DNA of 64,000 nucleotides from Chloropicon primus (Eukaryota > Chlorophyta > Chloropicophyceae > Chloropicales > Chloropicaceae), in contig CP060760.1 in NCBI GenBank assembly GCA_023205875.1, positions 248,001 to 312,000 on the forward strand. Direction: 5' to 3'. The notes below the pieces were generated by a model. That model did no database searches. It worked only from the letters and a program-made list of their open reading frames with translations, and was not told where the DNA came from. Both the position numbers and the translations under genes were made by a program. This document shows, piece by piece, positions 47,949-55,833 of this stretch (within the stretch, counting starts at the first letter, position 1; every line of letters starts with the position of its first letter).

Positions 47949-47980
<32 letters not shown>

Positions 47981-48909
47981 GTCTGCTTGCCTGCCCCGAC
48001 CCCTCAAGGCCTCGAGACGTGGAGACGATCAAGGAGAGAACGGGCTGCACGGCGATACTCTGCCTCCAGTCCCACGCGTGCTTCGAGGCCCTGGGCATCG
48101 ACCACCCGAGGATCAGGGCCAAGGGCGGGGACGTTGGCGTCAAGGTGGTTCACGTTCCGATCAGGGACTTTGATCACGGGAACCAGGCGGAGATGATCCC
48201 GGAGGCCGTCAGGGTCCTCTCCCTGCTGCTGAAGACGGGTCACAAGGTCTACGTGCACTGCACTGCTGGGATCAACAGGGCGACGCTCACCGTTCTGTCG
48301 TACCTCACGTTCGTGGAGGGGAGGTCTTTGGACGAGTCGTACGACTTCATCAAGAAGAAGAGGCCCCAGGCGCACCCTTACCTGGACTGCTGGTGGACGG
48401 CGAGGTCCAGGTTCCTGCAGGGGAGGTCGGAAGAGATCGAGTCCAAGTCCAGGGAGCTTTACGAGCAAAGGATCAACTCGTGCGAACCCGGAACGACGGG
48501 GGAGGACTGGTTCAAGGCGGAGACCCTGCTGATCCAAGACACTTACAAGAACAAGTGGGAGGTGGACAGGAGCCTGGCGGAAGCGTGGACCGCGAACACG
48601 AAGGATGTGGAGGAGATGTACCAGAACGAGCTCGAGCAGACGAGACTGGAGGCGAACACGCTGAAGCAGGAGCTCAACGTGGTGCTGAGGGACGCTTGGG
48701 TCGAGCTCCAGAGGAAGGAGAGGCTGGAGACGGAGATGAAGAGCGTGAACAAGCAGATGTCTGCCATGAAGAGCGCCTTTGAGGTCTTGCACTCCAACCT
48801 CAGCAGGTCGTGCGAGACCATGGGCAGCGAAGAAGAAGCCTCGGCGGAAGAGGCCAGCGTGCCGGAAGACCGCCCCCCCCGCACGGGTGGCGGCGACAGT
48901 TTTGCGTAA
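47565..48909 (+). CDS. Dual-specificity phosphatase, LSF2/SEX4-like, with C-terminal coiled coil
   Basis: Exons 47565-47860 and 48009-48909, with a 148-nt CT-rich intron, give 398 residues. The N-terminus MLATRGSARTVVATACRQGSQ looks like an organelle transit peptide. The catalytic domain runs from WDEITPNIWCGACPRVPRDV (start) through the general acid block RDFD to the P-loop HCTAGINRAT (CX5R) and a C-terminal KKKRPQAHPYLDCW. The start and RDFD block match the plant phosphoglucan phosphatases LSF2 and SEX4, which remove phosphate from starch. No carbohydrate-binding module follows; residues 270-380 form a long coiled coil instead. TGTAA lies at 48942-48946. Confidence 0.84.
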
Positions 48910-48941
48910 TCGAACAGCTTTTGCTTTAATCATCCCTTTCA

Positions 48942-48946
48942 TGTAA
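48942..48946 (+). terminator. TGTAA poly(A) signal of the phosphatase gene (putative)
   Basis: TGTAA 33 nt after the stop. Confidence 0.45.
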
Positions 48947-49087
48947 ACTTACTCTGCACCCTCTTTACAAGGCTTGCGCCTCCTGTTCGAGGAGAAAGGA
49001 TCCAGGTGCCTCCCCTACGTTACACATATACCATCCCTGGCGTCCCGTGTCGAGAAAAGTCCCATGCCGAGCAAGCCCGCACGCACA

Positions 49088-49685
49088 CTAAGAGGCACCG
49101 GGCACGATCCGATGGTTAAACGTCATGAACCCGGGGCGATACGTGAGCGGCTCGTGGATCCTGTCCCCAGCCTGGGCCTTGATGGGCACCAGGTTGCCCC
49201 CGACGCCTACGCTGCCTGCGTTTTCGTGACGAGCCAACCGAAGAGAGACGAAGACATCGCGTCAGTTCCCCTTTGGAGGAGGATTCTGGCGCTCCACTCA
49301 AGGTGGCGGTGGTGGTGGTGATGCGGTTCGGATCACTTGGAGAGTTGGACGTACCTAGTAGAGTCAGACCCAAAGCTGCTAGAAGCAAGACAGCCACGTT
49401 GAACGGCAGGCCCGATAGGCCCGAGAAGGCCTTGTCCGCCGAGCTTCGATCTGCGAAGGTCAGAGCCATGTGAAAGCCAAGTGTGTTGCTGTCAGTCCCT
49501 CGTCTTCGGCTTGGGATCCATCAAGAGAATCCTCTCTCTCTCTGTCTCTCTCTTTTTCTGAAGGAGGTCGGCACAAAAAAGAAGTTTCGCTTGCGCGTGG
49601 CGATGAACTTACACTCATAGGCCATGACGCCCGCCGATAGGAGCATCGCGAACCCCGAAACAAGGTAAAAGGTCGTCGTGCCCAT
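49088..49685 (-). CDS. EMC5: ER membrane protein complex subunit 5 (EMC5/MMGT1)
   Basis: Three exons, 49685-49613, 49450-49355 and 49215-49088, with introns of 162 and 139 nt, give 98 residues. EMC5 is a core part of the complex that inserts tail-anchored and polytopic proteins into the ER membrane. The protein has two spans, FYLVSGFAMLLSAGVMAYEY and PFNVAVLLLAALGLTLLG, with a lumenal loop between. The end, YRPGFMTFNHR, matches the conserved HPSFYVFNHRG of animal and plant EMC5. Each exon alone looks like noise; only the spliced frame is recognisable. The order and phase of all junctions agree. Confidence 0.88.
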
Positions 49686-49808
49686 GATTCCACTTCCCTC
49701 CTGGCCTCTGGCCTCTGCTGAGAATCTTCTCCTGCAGAGAGAACTTCTTGAAGGTGAAGGGAGAGAGAGGGACATCATGAGGCATGATCGGGATGGTGGG
49801 ATGATACA

Positions 49809-51008
49809 TTACATGGGTGACAGGATGGAATCGTCCTCCTCCAGGCTTTCCCCTTCCGCCCGGCTGCCGTACTTTCTCTGGAAGAGCTCCGTGAGTTGCG
49901 AGTGGACGTCGAGGCCAACCTCCGCGGGGTCTGCGATGCGTTGCCGGTGAGGGAAAGGGTTGAGGGAACGTGGGCACAGAAGAAAACCAAGAGCAATGCA
50001 ATGAAAGAATGGCATCAGTTGATTTTCCTGGTGTGAGACAGAGTCGTCGTCCGAAGCGGGGTCAGCAGCAGCAGCAGCAGCTTACCTTCGATGCGGTGCT
50101 CCTCGACCCGCCTGGCGTGCTTCAGCATGTCGGTGAAGGACAGCAGAGTCCCCTCGTCCTGGTCGCGGGCCACGTCGTACTCGTCCTGGAACGCAAAGTC
50201 GCTCAGATTGACCAGCGGCTCGCCGCTGAAAATGTTCCTGACAAAGCTCTGCCTGTTGAGGAACGCCTTCATCTTGGTGTTCAGTACGCAGTGGCACCAA
50301 ATGACGTCGCTCGCGGGCCACCTCACGGTGCGCTTCACGGCCTTTCCAGTCTGCACAACGACGCATGGGCACGAGATCAGGGAGAATTGGGGTCAGTCTG
50401 CTTCCTTTCCTTTCCTTTGCCTTCGCGCTGCTCACCTCCACCTCCTTGTACACGTATCGGATCACGGGTGTCATCAACTGGATTGCCTGGACGCTCCCGT
50501 CCGGCAGGGTGTACTGCTTCCTGTTCTTCTTCAGCTCCTTCTCGTACGCCTCGAGCAGCTTCTTCGAGTAGCTCTCCTCCCTCTTCGCCCCCGCGATGCT
50601 GACGACGTGCCACCGAGCCTCCTTCTCTCCCTCCCTTTCGAAACGGTCGAAAGCAGACTCGAAACGGTTGAGCTCGCTCCTGATCGCGCTCTGGGTCTCC
50701 GCGTTGCCCTTGCCCCTCCGGCGAAACCGCGAGCTCCGAGCCTCCGAGACCTTGCTCCTCACTCGCGCCGTCCTCGGCCTCGGAGCCGCTTCAGCGTGCT
50801 CCTGTTGTTGTTGATGATGTCCACCTTCCGACCTGTGGAACTCACTCTCACTCGCTTCCTCGCCACGCAGGGCGGCAACCGAGGCAGGAGGCCTCCTCGC
50901 ATGCCTCGTGCCAGTCGCAGGAGAGCAAACCCCTCCGCATGGCGGCCTCCTCGTCCCGATCCTCTCCCCCACAACCCAACGCTTGCGCACCAGCTTGTCC
51001 ACCATCAT
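49809..51008 (-). CDS. Unknown protein, 319 residues
   Basis: Exons 51008-50436, 50350-50086 and 49930-49809, with introns of 85 and 155 nt, join in frame to 319 residues. The N-terminal third is basic and low-complexity, with a HHQQQQEH run, and could be a targeting sequence or disordered tail. The rest is compact: ELNRFESAFDRFEREG, RWHVVSIAG, LPDGSVQAIQLMTPVIRYVY, WPASDVIWCHCVLNTKMKAF, LVNLSDFAFQDEYDV and a charged end SLEEDDSILSPM. Exon phases (0, 1) are consistent and codon bias is typical, so I believe the gene. I do not recognise the family. It is divergent from COX16. Confidence 0.7.
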
Positions 51009-51258
51009 CGCCAATGAGTTCCCTCCAGCGTCACCGTTCGGCAACGGAAATGGGTCAAGTTCGGGATCACCAGAAAGATCGAGAGGAGGCCTATCGATGT
51101 CTACGACTCTCCCAAGACAATGTCTCTCTCCCCTCTCTTGGTCTCAACCCCAAAGTCCTTCCTCTCCCTTCACCAGGGGGAGTCGTGCCCCTTATCCAAA
51201 AAGTGCAGAGCAGAGCAGAGGTGTCGATGGTGGAGAAAGGAGGGCCAAGGTGAGAGCA

Positions 51259-51776
51259 ATGGTGTCCAAGCAGTTGAAGGTCGGGGTTCCCATGATTGGG
51301 GTCGTCCTCGTCGGGTACCTGTCTCTCACCAGTGTGCTGCAAGGGCGTATCAAGGTGAGGAAGCTTGACGACGCGACAACCAGGAAGGAAAGGCATCGTC
51401 GTGGTGGTGGTGGTGGTGATGATGGTGTTGTGTCGTGGTAATGCTTGTGTCACGTCCTGACTTTCTGTGTGTGACTCAGGATCATGACTCCAGGACGCTG
51501 AATGACACGCCTAGGATACCCGAGTCGAACAAGAAGAAGGGCAAGCTGGACATGGAGGAGGAGATCAAGGTAAGGCTTTCCATTGCTCCAACACGAGAGA
51601 GAGCGAGAGAGAGCGAGAGAGTGTGCGCTGCGAAATGCATCCCAAGCTGACACACACACACACACACACACACATGACCTGCTTGTCGTGTCGTGTGCCC
51701 CCTTCTTCTTGTGCAGAGGGCCGAGAACGTCGTGGCGGATGAGTATGAGCTCAAGTCAACCAGGAAGGGGGGATAG
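51259..51776 (+). CDS. COX16: Cytochrome c oxidase assembly protein COX16
   Basis: Exons 51259-51354, 51480-51569 and 51717-51776, with introns of 125 and 147 nt and all junctions in phase 0, give 81 residues. COX16 is a single-span mitochondrial inner-membrane protein needed to mature COX2. The sequence KVGVPMIGVVLVGYLSLTSVLQGR matches the GVP start and span of COX16, and the C-terminal DEYELK matches the conserved EYE-K block. Intron 2 holds a (CA)n run at about 51652-51673. No exon alone is longer than 32 codons, so the gene is easily missed. Confidence 0.87.
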
Positions 51777-51962
51777 ACGTCCTCGGCAGCAGCACCAGGT
51801 CGGTGGGCGACGTCGTTGGAAGCGTGCGTTGACAAGGAGCCCAAGCACACCCCCAAAAGGAGGAAGAAGGCTCGTGCTTTGGGTCATTGTTGTTGTGGAT
51901 GAATATAAGCGAGGAGTTGCTGTTATGCGATTACACTTTCGTCGTCGCCCTTGCCAACTTGA

Positions 51963-52098
51963 TAATAATAGTCACGCGCGCCTGTCTTTGCTTGCTTTGC
52001 CACAACCTAATGCGGCTCCACCTGCCCTGGTAATAATAGTGGCGCGTGTCTGCCTTGCTTGCTTTGCCACAACCTAATGCGACTCCACCTGCCTTGAC
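51963..52098. repeat. 68-bp tandem duplication over the 3' end of the PH-Tudor gene
   Basis: Units 51963-52030 and 52031-52098 both begin TAATAATAGT and share GCTTGCTTTGCCACAACCTA and CTCCACCTGCC, with about ten differences. The second unit contains the last codons and the stop of the minus-strand gene, so a copy of that stop region sits in its 3' UTR. Confidence 0.9.
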
Positions 52099-53726
52099 AA
52101 GTTGATGTCTTTCTCTCTCATGTTCCAGAAGACATTCTCTGCTTCCAAGTTCACCACGGCCTCATTGCCGTCGTCCACGTAGACCACGCGGACGTTCAGC
52201 TGGCCAAAGCTGTCGTCAATCACATCGACGATGGTGCACTGGCGCCACTTCTGCACGTGGCTTGTCGCGGAGGAGAGCATGAGCTCGAGCGTCTGGCCCT
52301 CCCAGACCTGTGGCTTCGTGGTGTACCTGAACTCGCAGTGCCTGAGGTCAACGAGCTCCACGTCCCCATCGTCGTACTTGATTACGCACGCATCGCTGAC
52401 GAACTTGTTGTGCCTCGATGTATCCTCGTAAGCAGGGTAGGGAGGCGACAGGAACCTGTGCCTCCTGCATTCGGTGAGGACGCCCCCGTACCACTTCCCG
52501 TCCGGGTTGTTGCACCACCTCGTGTTCGTTCCCTTCAAAGAAGAGAGAAGGTAGTGCCTCTGCTCGTAGGCCCAGTACACTTCGACCCTGCGGCCGACGT
52601 CCTTGGGCCCAAAGCTCTCAAACTCGTGCCAGGTGTTCCTCAAGCTCAAGTTCAGGCACTCCACCTCGTTATCGTCGTACTGGATCCGGTGGAGGTTGAG
52701 CGAAGGGTTGTACGTGGTCACAACGCCGGCCCACCACTGGTCCCTGGAGGTACTCTGCTGCTTGCCACACGCCTGGAGACGCTTCTCATCGGGAAGCCAC
52801 CTCACCCTAATCCTCTTCCCGCAGTGGTTGTTCGGGTCAAAGACCCAAGTCTCGTCCAACATGGTGTTCTGCACGCCCACGCACCTGTCTGCGTGAGGCG
52901 TGTAGGGCGCTACCTGAAAGGCCGGGGGAGCAGCGGATGGCGGAGGTGGCGGGGGTGGCTGGTCATGCTGATCGTACGATCTGTCATACGAGAGCGAATC
53001 GGCCGAGTCCAAATCATCATCATCGGGCAAGCCGTAGCCGTAGTCGTCATCATCGTAGCCGTCGTCGGCCACGTTGTATTGGCCGAAAGGAGCAGAGGGC
53101 ATCGGGGGGTCGACCACCTTCTCATTCATGGTGTTCACCCCCTTCTTGATGTCGTCGACGTCCACGCGAAGCTTTGCCAGCTCGGAGGCAATCGACTCGC
53201 CGTAAAGATCGACAGCGTGCTGCTGGTAGACCTGGCCCGCGCCGTTCGGAACGCCCATGGCCGGCATGTTGGACTGCCCTTGGCTCTTCGCTCCCAGGAG
53301 CTTGCCCAGCCAGGTGTTCCTCTCCTGCTTGGAGTTCGCAACGAGGTTCAGGGTCTGGATATCAGGCTGAAGCCCGTCAGGCTTGTACCCCTGCTTGATG
53401 ATGAGCTGCAAGGTAGGGCCTCTGGACTCGTCCCTGATCGGGCAAGAGATCTCTAAGCAGTCCTTGAGCGCGATCGCGATGGAGTACTTGGAGGTGGGCG
53501 TGACGTCCTCCTCATGGAACTTGAAGAGGAAGCCAGACTTCAGGACCCACCACCTCTTCCTCCAGTCCTTTAAGAACTTGGCTTGGGACAGGAGGCTTCC
53601 TTGGTGGTCCGGGCACACCCAGAACTTGACCTCATCCGGGTGGTTGGCCCAAGCGTTGGGCTGGTCCGGGTGGATCACCGGGGGGTAAAACACGTTGACG
53701 TTCGAAGGTTCACCTGAGGCTTGCAT
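52074..53726 (-). CDS. PH-domain protein with three Tudor-like domains
   Basis: 550 residues from the ATG at 53726. Residues about 30-140 are a PH domain (QGSLLSQAKFLKDWRKRWWV near its start, NLVANSKQERNTWLGKL in its last helix), probably binding phosphoinositide or protein. Residues 200-270 hold an acidic stretch (DDGYDDDDYGYG) and a run of prolines. The C-terminal half has three repeats of Tudor/Agenet shape: GKRIRVRWLPDEK..WWAGVVTTYNPSLNLHRIQYDD, GRRVEVYWAYEQ..WYGGVLTECRR..VIKYDDGDVELVDL, and a divergent one with RQCTIVDVID..VRVVYVDDGNEAVVNL. These domains usually bind methylated lysine or arginine. No intron. The combination is unusual. Confidence 0.82.
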   Translation of the reverse strand: MQASGEPSNVNVFYPPVIHPDQPNAWANHPDEVKFWVCPDHQGSLLSQAKFLKDWRKRWWVLKSGFLFKFHEEDVTPTSKYSIAIALKDCLEISCPIRDESRGPTLQLIIKQGYKPDGLQPDIQTLNLVANSKQERNTWLGKLLGAKSQGQSNMPAMGVPNGAGQVYQQHAVDLYGESIASELAKLRVDVDDIKKGVNTMNEKVVDPPMPSAPFGQYNVADDGYDDDDYGYGLPDDDDLDSADSLSYDRSYDQHDQPPPPPPPSAAPPAFQVAPYTPHADRCVGVQNTMLDETWVFDPNNHCGKRIRVRWLPDEKRLQACGKQQSTSRDQWWAGVVTTYNPSLNLHRIQYDDNEVECLNLSLRNTWHEFESFGPKDVGRRVEVYWAYEQRHYLLSSLKGTNTRWCNNPDGKWYGGVLTECRRHRFLSPPYPAYEDTSRHNKFVSDACVIKYDDGDVELVDLRHCEFRYTTKPQVWEGQTLELMLSSATSHVQKWRQCTIVDVIDDSFGQLNVRVVYVDDGNEAVVNLEAENVFWNMREKDINLSRQVESH

Positions 53727-54317
53727 CGTGCAACGACCCGCCAAAACAAAACAAAACAAAACAAAACCACAACTCAAATCAAAAAAGAGGTTCAAGACAA
53801 CAACCACACGGCGCACGGTTCCCAAAGGTAGGTTCAAACCCCAGTAGTCACAAAAAAGGTGGAATCTTTCTCGTGCCACGAGTGAAGAGGTTGCGTTCTT
53901 GGCCTTCCGAGGGTACCGAGCCGAGCCCAGAACGACGTTCGACCGTCGAAGGAGTGCGTATCTCTCTTCTGATTGATGGATGGATTGAGTGTGAGTGTGA
54001 GTCACTCCTTATCTCTTCGTAGGGTTCCCATCTTAAAGGAAGTGGTCTCCGCAAAACCTTCCCTTCTGTCTCCGCTCGAGACGTCTTCCACCGAAACCAA
54101 AACGACGACGACGACACGAGCGGAGGACCTCATCACTGGACGGCGCGGAAGACAAAGGAGAAAGGGAGAAAGGAACGTCTCCATTGCGAACGAGGGAAGG
54201 GAAGGTTCATTGTTGGGTCGTCATTCAATAGTTGCTGCGAACGAAGCGGTGACTCTGTTTTTTTTTTTTTTTTGGTTTCGAGGAATTGGATACGGACGGC
54301 GCAGAGGTGGAGGCGAG
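53727..54317. promoter_or_regulatory. Shared upstream region of PH-Tudor and CHCH genes
   Basis: 591 bp with an AAAAC repeat near 53744-53766 in the likely 5' UTR of the PH-Tudor gene and a T15 run near 54259-54273 before the CHCH start. No gene is supported. Confidence 0.35.
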
Positions 54318-54590
54318 ATGCCCAAGCACTACAGGGAGAAGGAGTACAACAGGCATGCGAAGATTGCGGCAAAGCAGGTGAACCGTGCCCACCTTGGGTG
54401 CGCTCAGGAGGTTCAAGTGCTTCTGACGTGCATGAAGAAGCACGGGTACGACGCCTTGAGCGCCAAGTGTCAGAAGGACGCCAGGAGACTCACGCAGTGC
54501 GTGGCGTCCCTCGGCAACGACAAGAAGCAGAAGGACACCCTGAATTACCACCTCCAGAGGCTGTCGAAGATCATGAAGAAGAAGAGGTGA
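54318..54590 (+). CDS. Twin CX9C (CHCH) protein, probably mitoribosomal mS37
   Basis: 90 residues with two CX9C motifs: CAQEVQVLLTC and CQKDARRLTQC. Such coiled-coil-helix proteins are oxidised in the mitochondrial intermembrane space or reside in the mitoribosome. A basic N-terminus (MPKHYREKEYNRHAKIAAKQ) and the C-terminal LNYHLQRLSKIMKKKR resemble mS37/CHCHD1 rather than COX17 or CMC proteins. Assignment to mS37 is inference. The upstream in-frame sequence has no ATG. No intron. Confidence 0.75.
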   Translation: MPKHYREKEYNRHAKIAAKQVNRAHLGCAQEVQVLLTCMKKHGYDALSAKCQKDARRLTQCVASLGNDKKQKDTLNYHLQRLSKIMKKKR

Positions 54591-55833
54591 CCTCGAGATG
54601 GAATCGGGGGGTTTCGACCACCTTCCTTTCCCCCGGGGGGAGGGGTTGGGTGAGGGAGATCCTGCTCTTCATGGCCTGAACTTATTGATGATGATGATCA
54701 TGATGACGATGATGATCTAGAAGCGCGCGTGAGTGCGCGTTTTCGTTCGGGTGCGGAGGGAGGCAGGGGACGAGGATTTTGGGGTTCTGGGTTTTGCTTT
54801 GGGAAGCGACGACGAGGAGGAGGAGGAGGAGGAGGGTGAGGACCTCTCTTTTTCTTCACACACACACACACACACACGCGCGCGCGCGCTCTATTATTCG
54901 GCGCTCTATTATTGTGTGTGCGCGTGTGCGGGAAAGAGGAGACGCACGCACACGCACACGCACGGCGTGCGTGCTTGTAATCCATAAACACGAGGCGATT
55001 CTTTCGAAAAAGCGGGCGCGGTGGTGACGACGTCTGCTGTGGTTGCTTTGGTTGCGCTCGAGTAACAACAGCACCCCACCTTTTTTTGTTTCTGTTCGTG
55101 CGCCGAGAGACCGCCAGGGGCAGCGCCAGGAGTACAGTGGGACTCCAAAGCAGCACCAAGGGCCCTGTTCCCGAACCGGAACACAGTTCTGAGCCTCACA
55201 GCGACGATTTCGTGTGTTCGTTCTCTTGAACCCAAAAAAGAAAAAAGAAAAAAGAGAGAGAAAACAGAGGAGCACGATGGTGAGGAGCACGCACATCAAG
55301 CACATCAAGCACATCAAACACAACAAACCCAAACCCGGCAAGCTTCCACGTCACGTCTCTCCATGTCCAAGTCCAAGGTCCTTTTCAAATTTCATTCCTC
55401 CCGTGATGCCCCATCCGCCACGTCAGAAATTTGGCCATTCAACTTCCCCTCTTTCCCCTCGTTTGAACAAAAACAATCGAAGTTTGGGTTGCTCGGAACC
55501 AAAACCTTGTCACGGTCGGCGAGCGAGGGACCAAGGGGAGGGCGACATTACCGCACGCTAGCGCACGAGACGCGTGAGATTCGTCCATCGGACGCGTTCT
55601 CTTCGGGTTTTTTTTTTTTTTCTTCTCCAACGAGGAGGAACTCTCTCCTTTTTTTCCAGGTCAGCTCCGCAGCGGAGAGGTCACTCCGCCATCGCGAGGA
55701 CGGTGACGGCGACGTTCGAGTCCAGCGAAGGATGCCGTAGCACTGCGTCGGGAAAGGTAGAGCCTCGATCGTCAGGTCTGGAGGTTTTTCGTTCCCTCGA
55801 GTTCGAGAAAAAAAGCAAAACAAAACAATTTAT
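54591..55833. other. Largest internal gap, content unresolved
   Basis: 1243 bp. It has ATGATG repeats near 54690, GGA repeats near 54818-54838, (CA)n(CG)n at about 54858-54890, and a 9-bp repeat ACATCAAGC near 55290-55320. A plus-strand frame from an ATG at 55277 (MVRSTHIKHIKHIK) exists but lacks family similarity and preferred codons. A polypyrimidine run near 55607-55660 followed by AG lies in the likely 5' leader of the GH2 gene, so a leader intron is possible. Confidence 0.35.

Noticed and set aside
49116-49469. Independent gene from the ATG at 49469
   Set aside because: That ATG lies at the end of EMC5 intron 1. Only the three-exon splice gives a family match.
51963-52098. CRISPR-like or satellite array
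   Set aside because: Only two adjoining copies without spacers; a simple tandem duplication.
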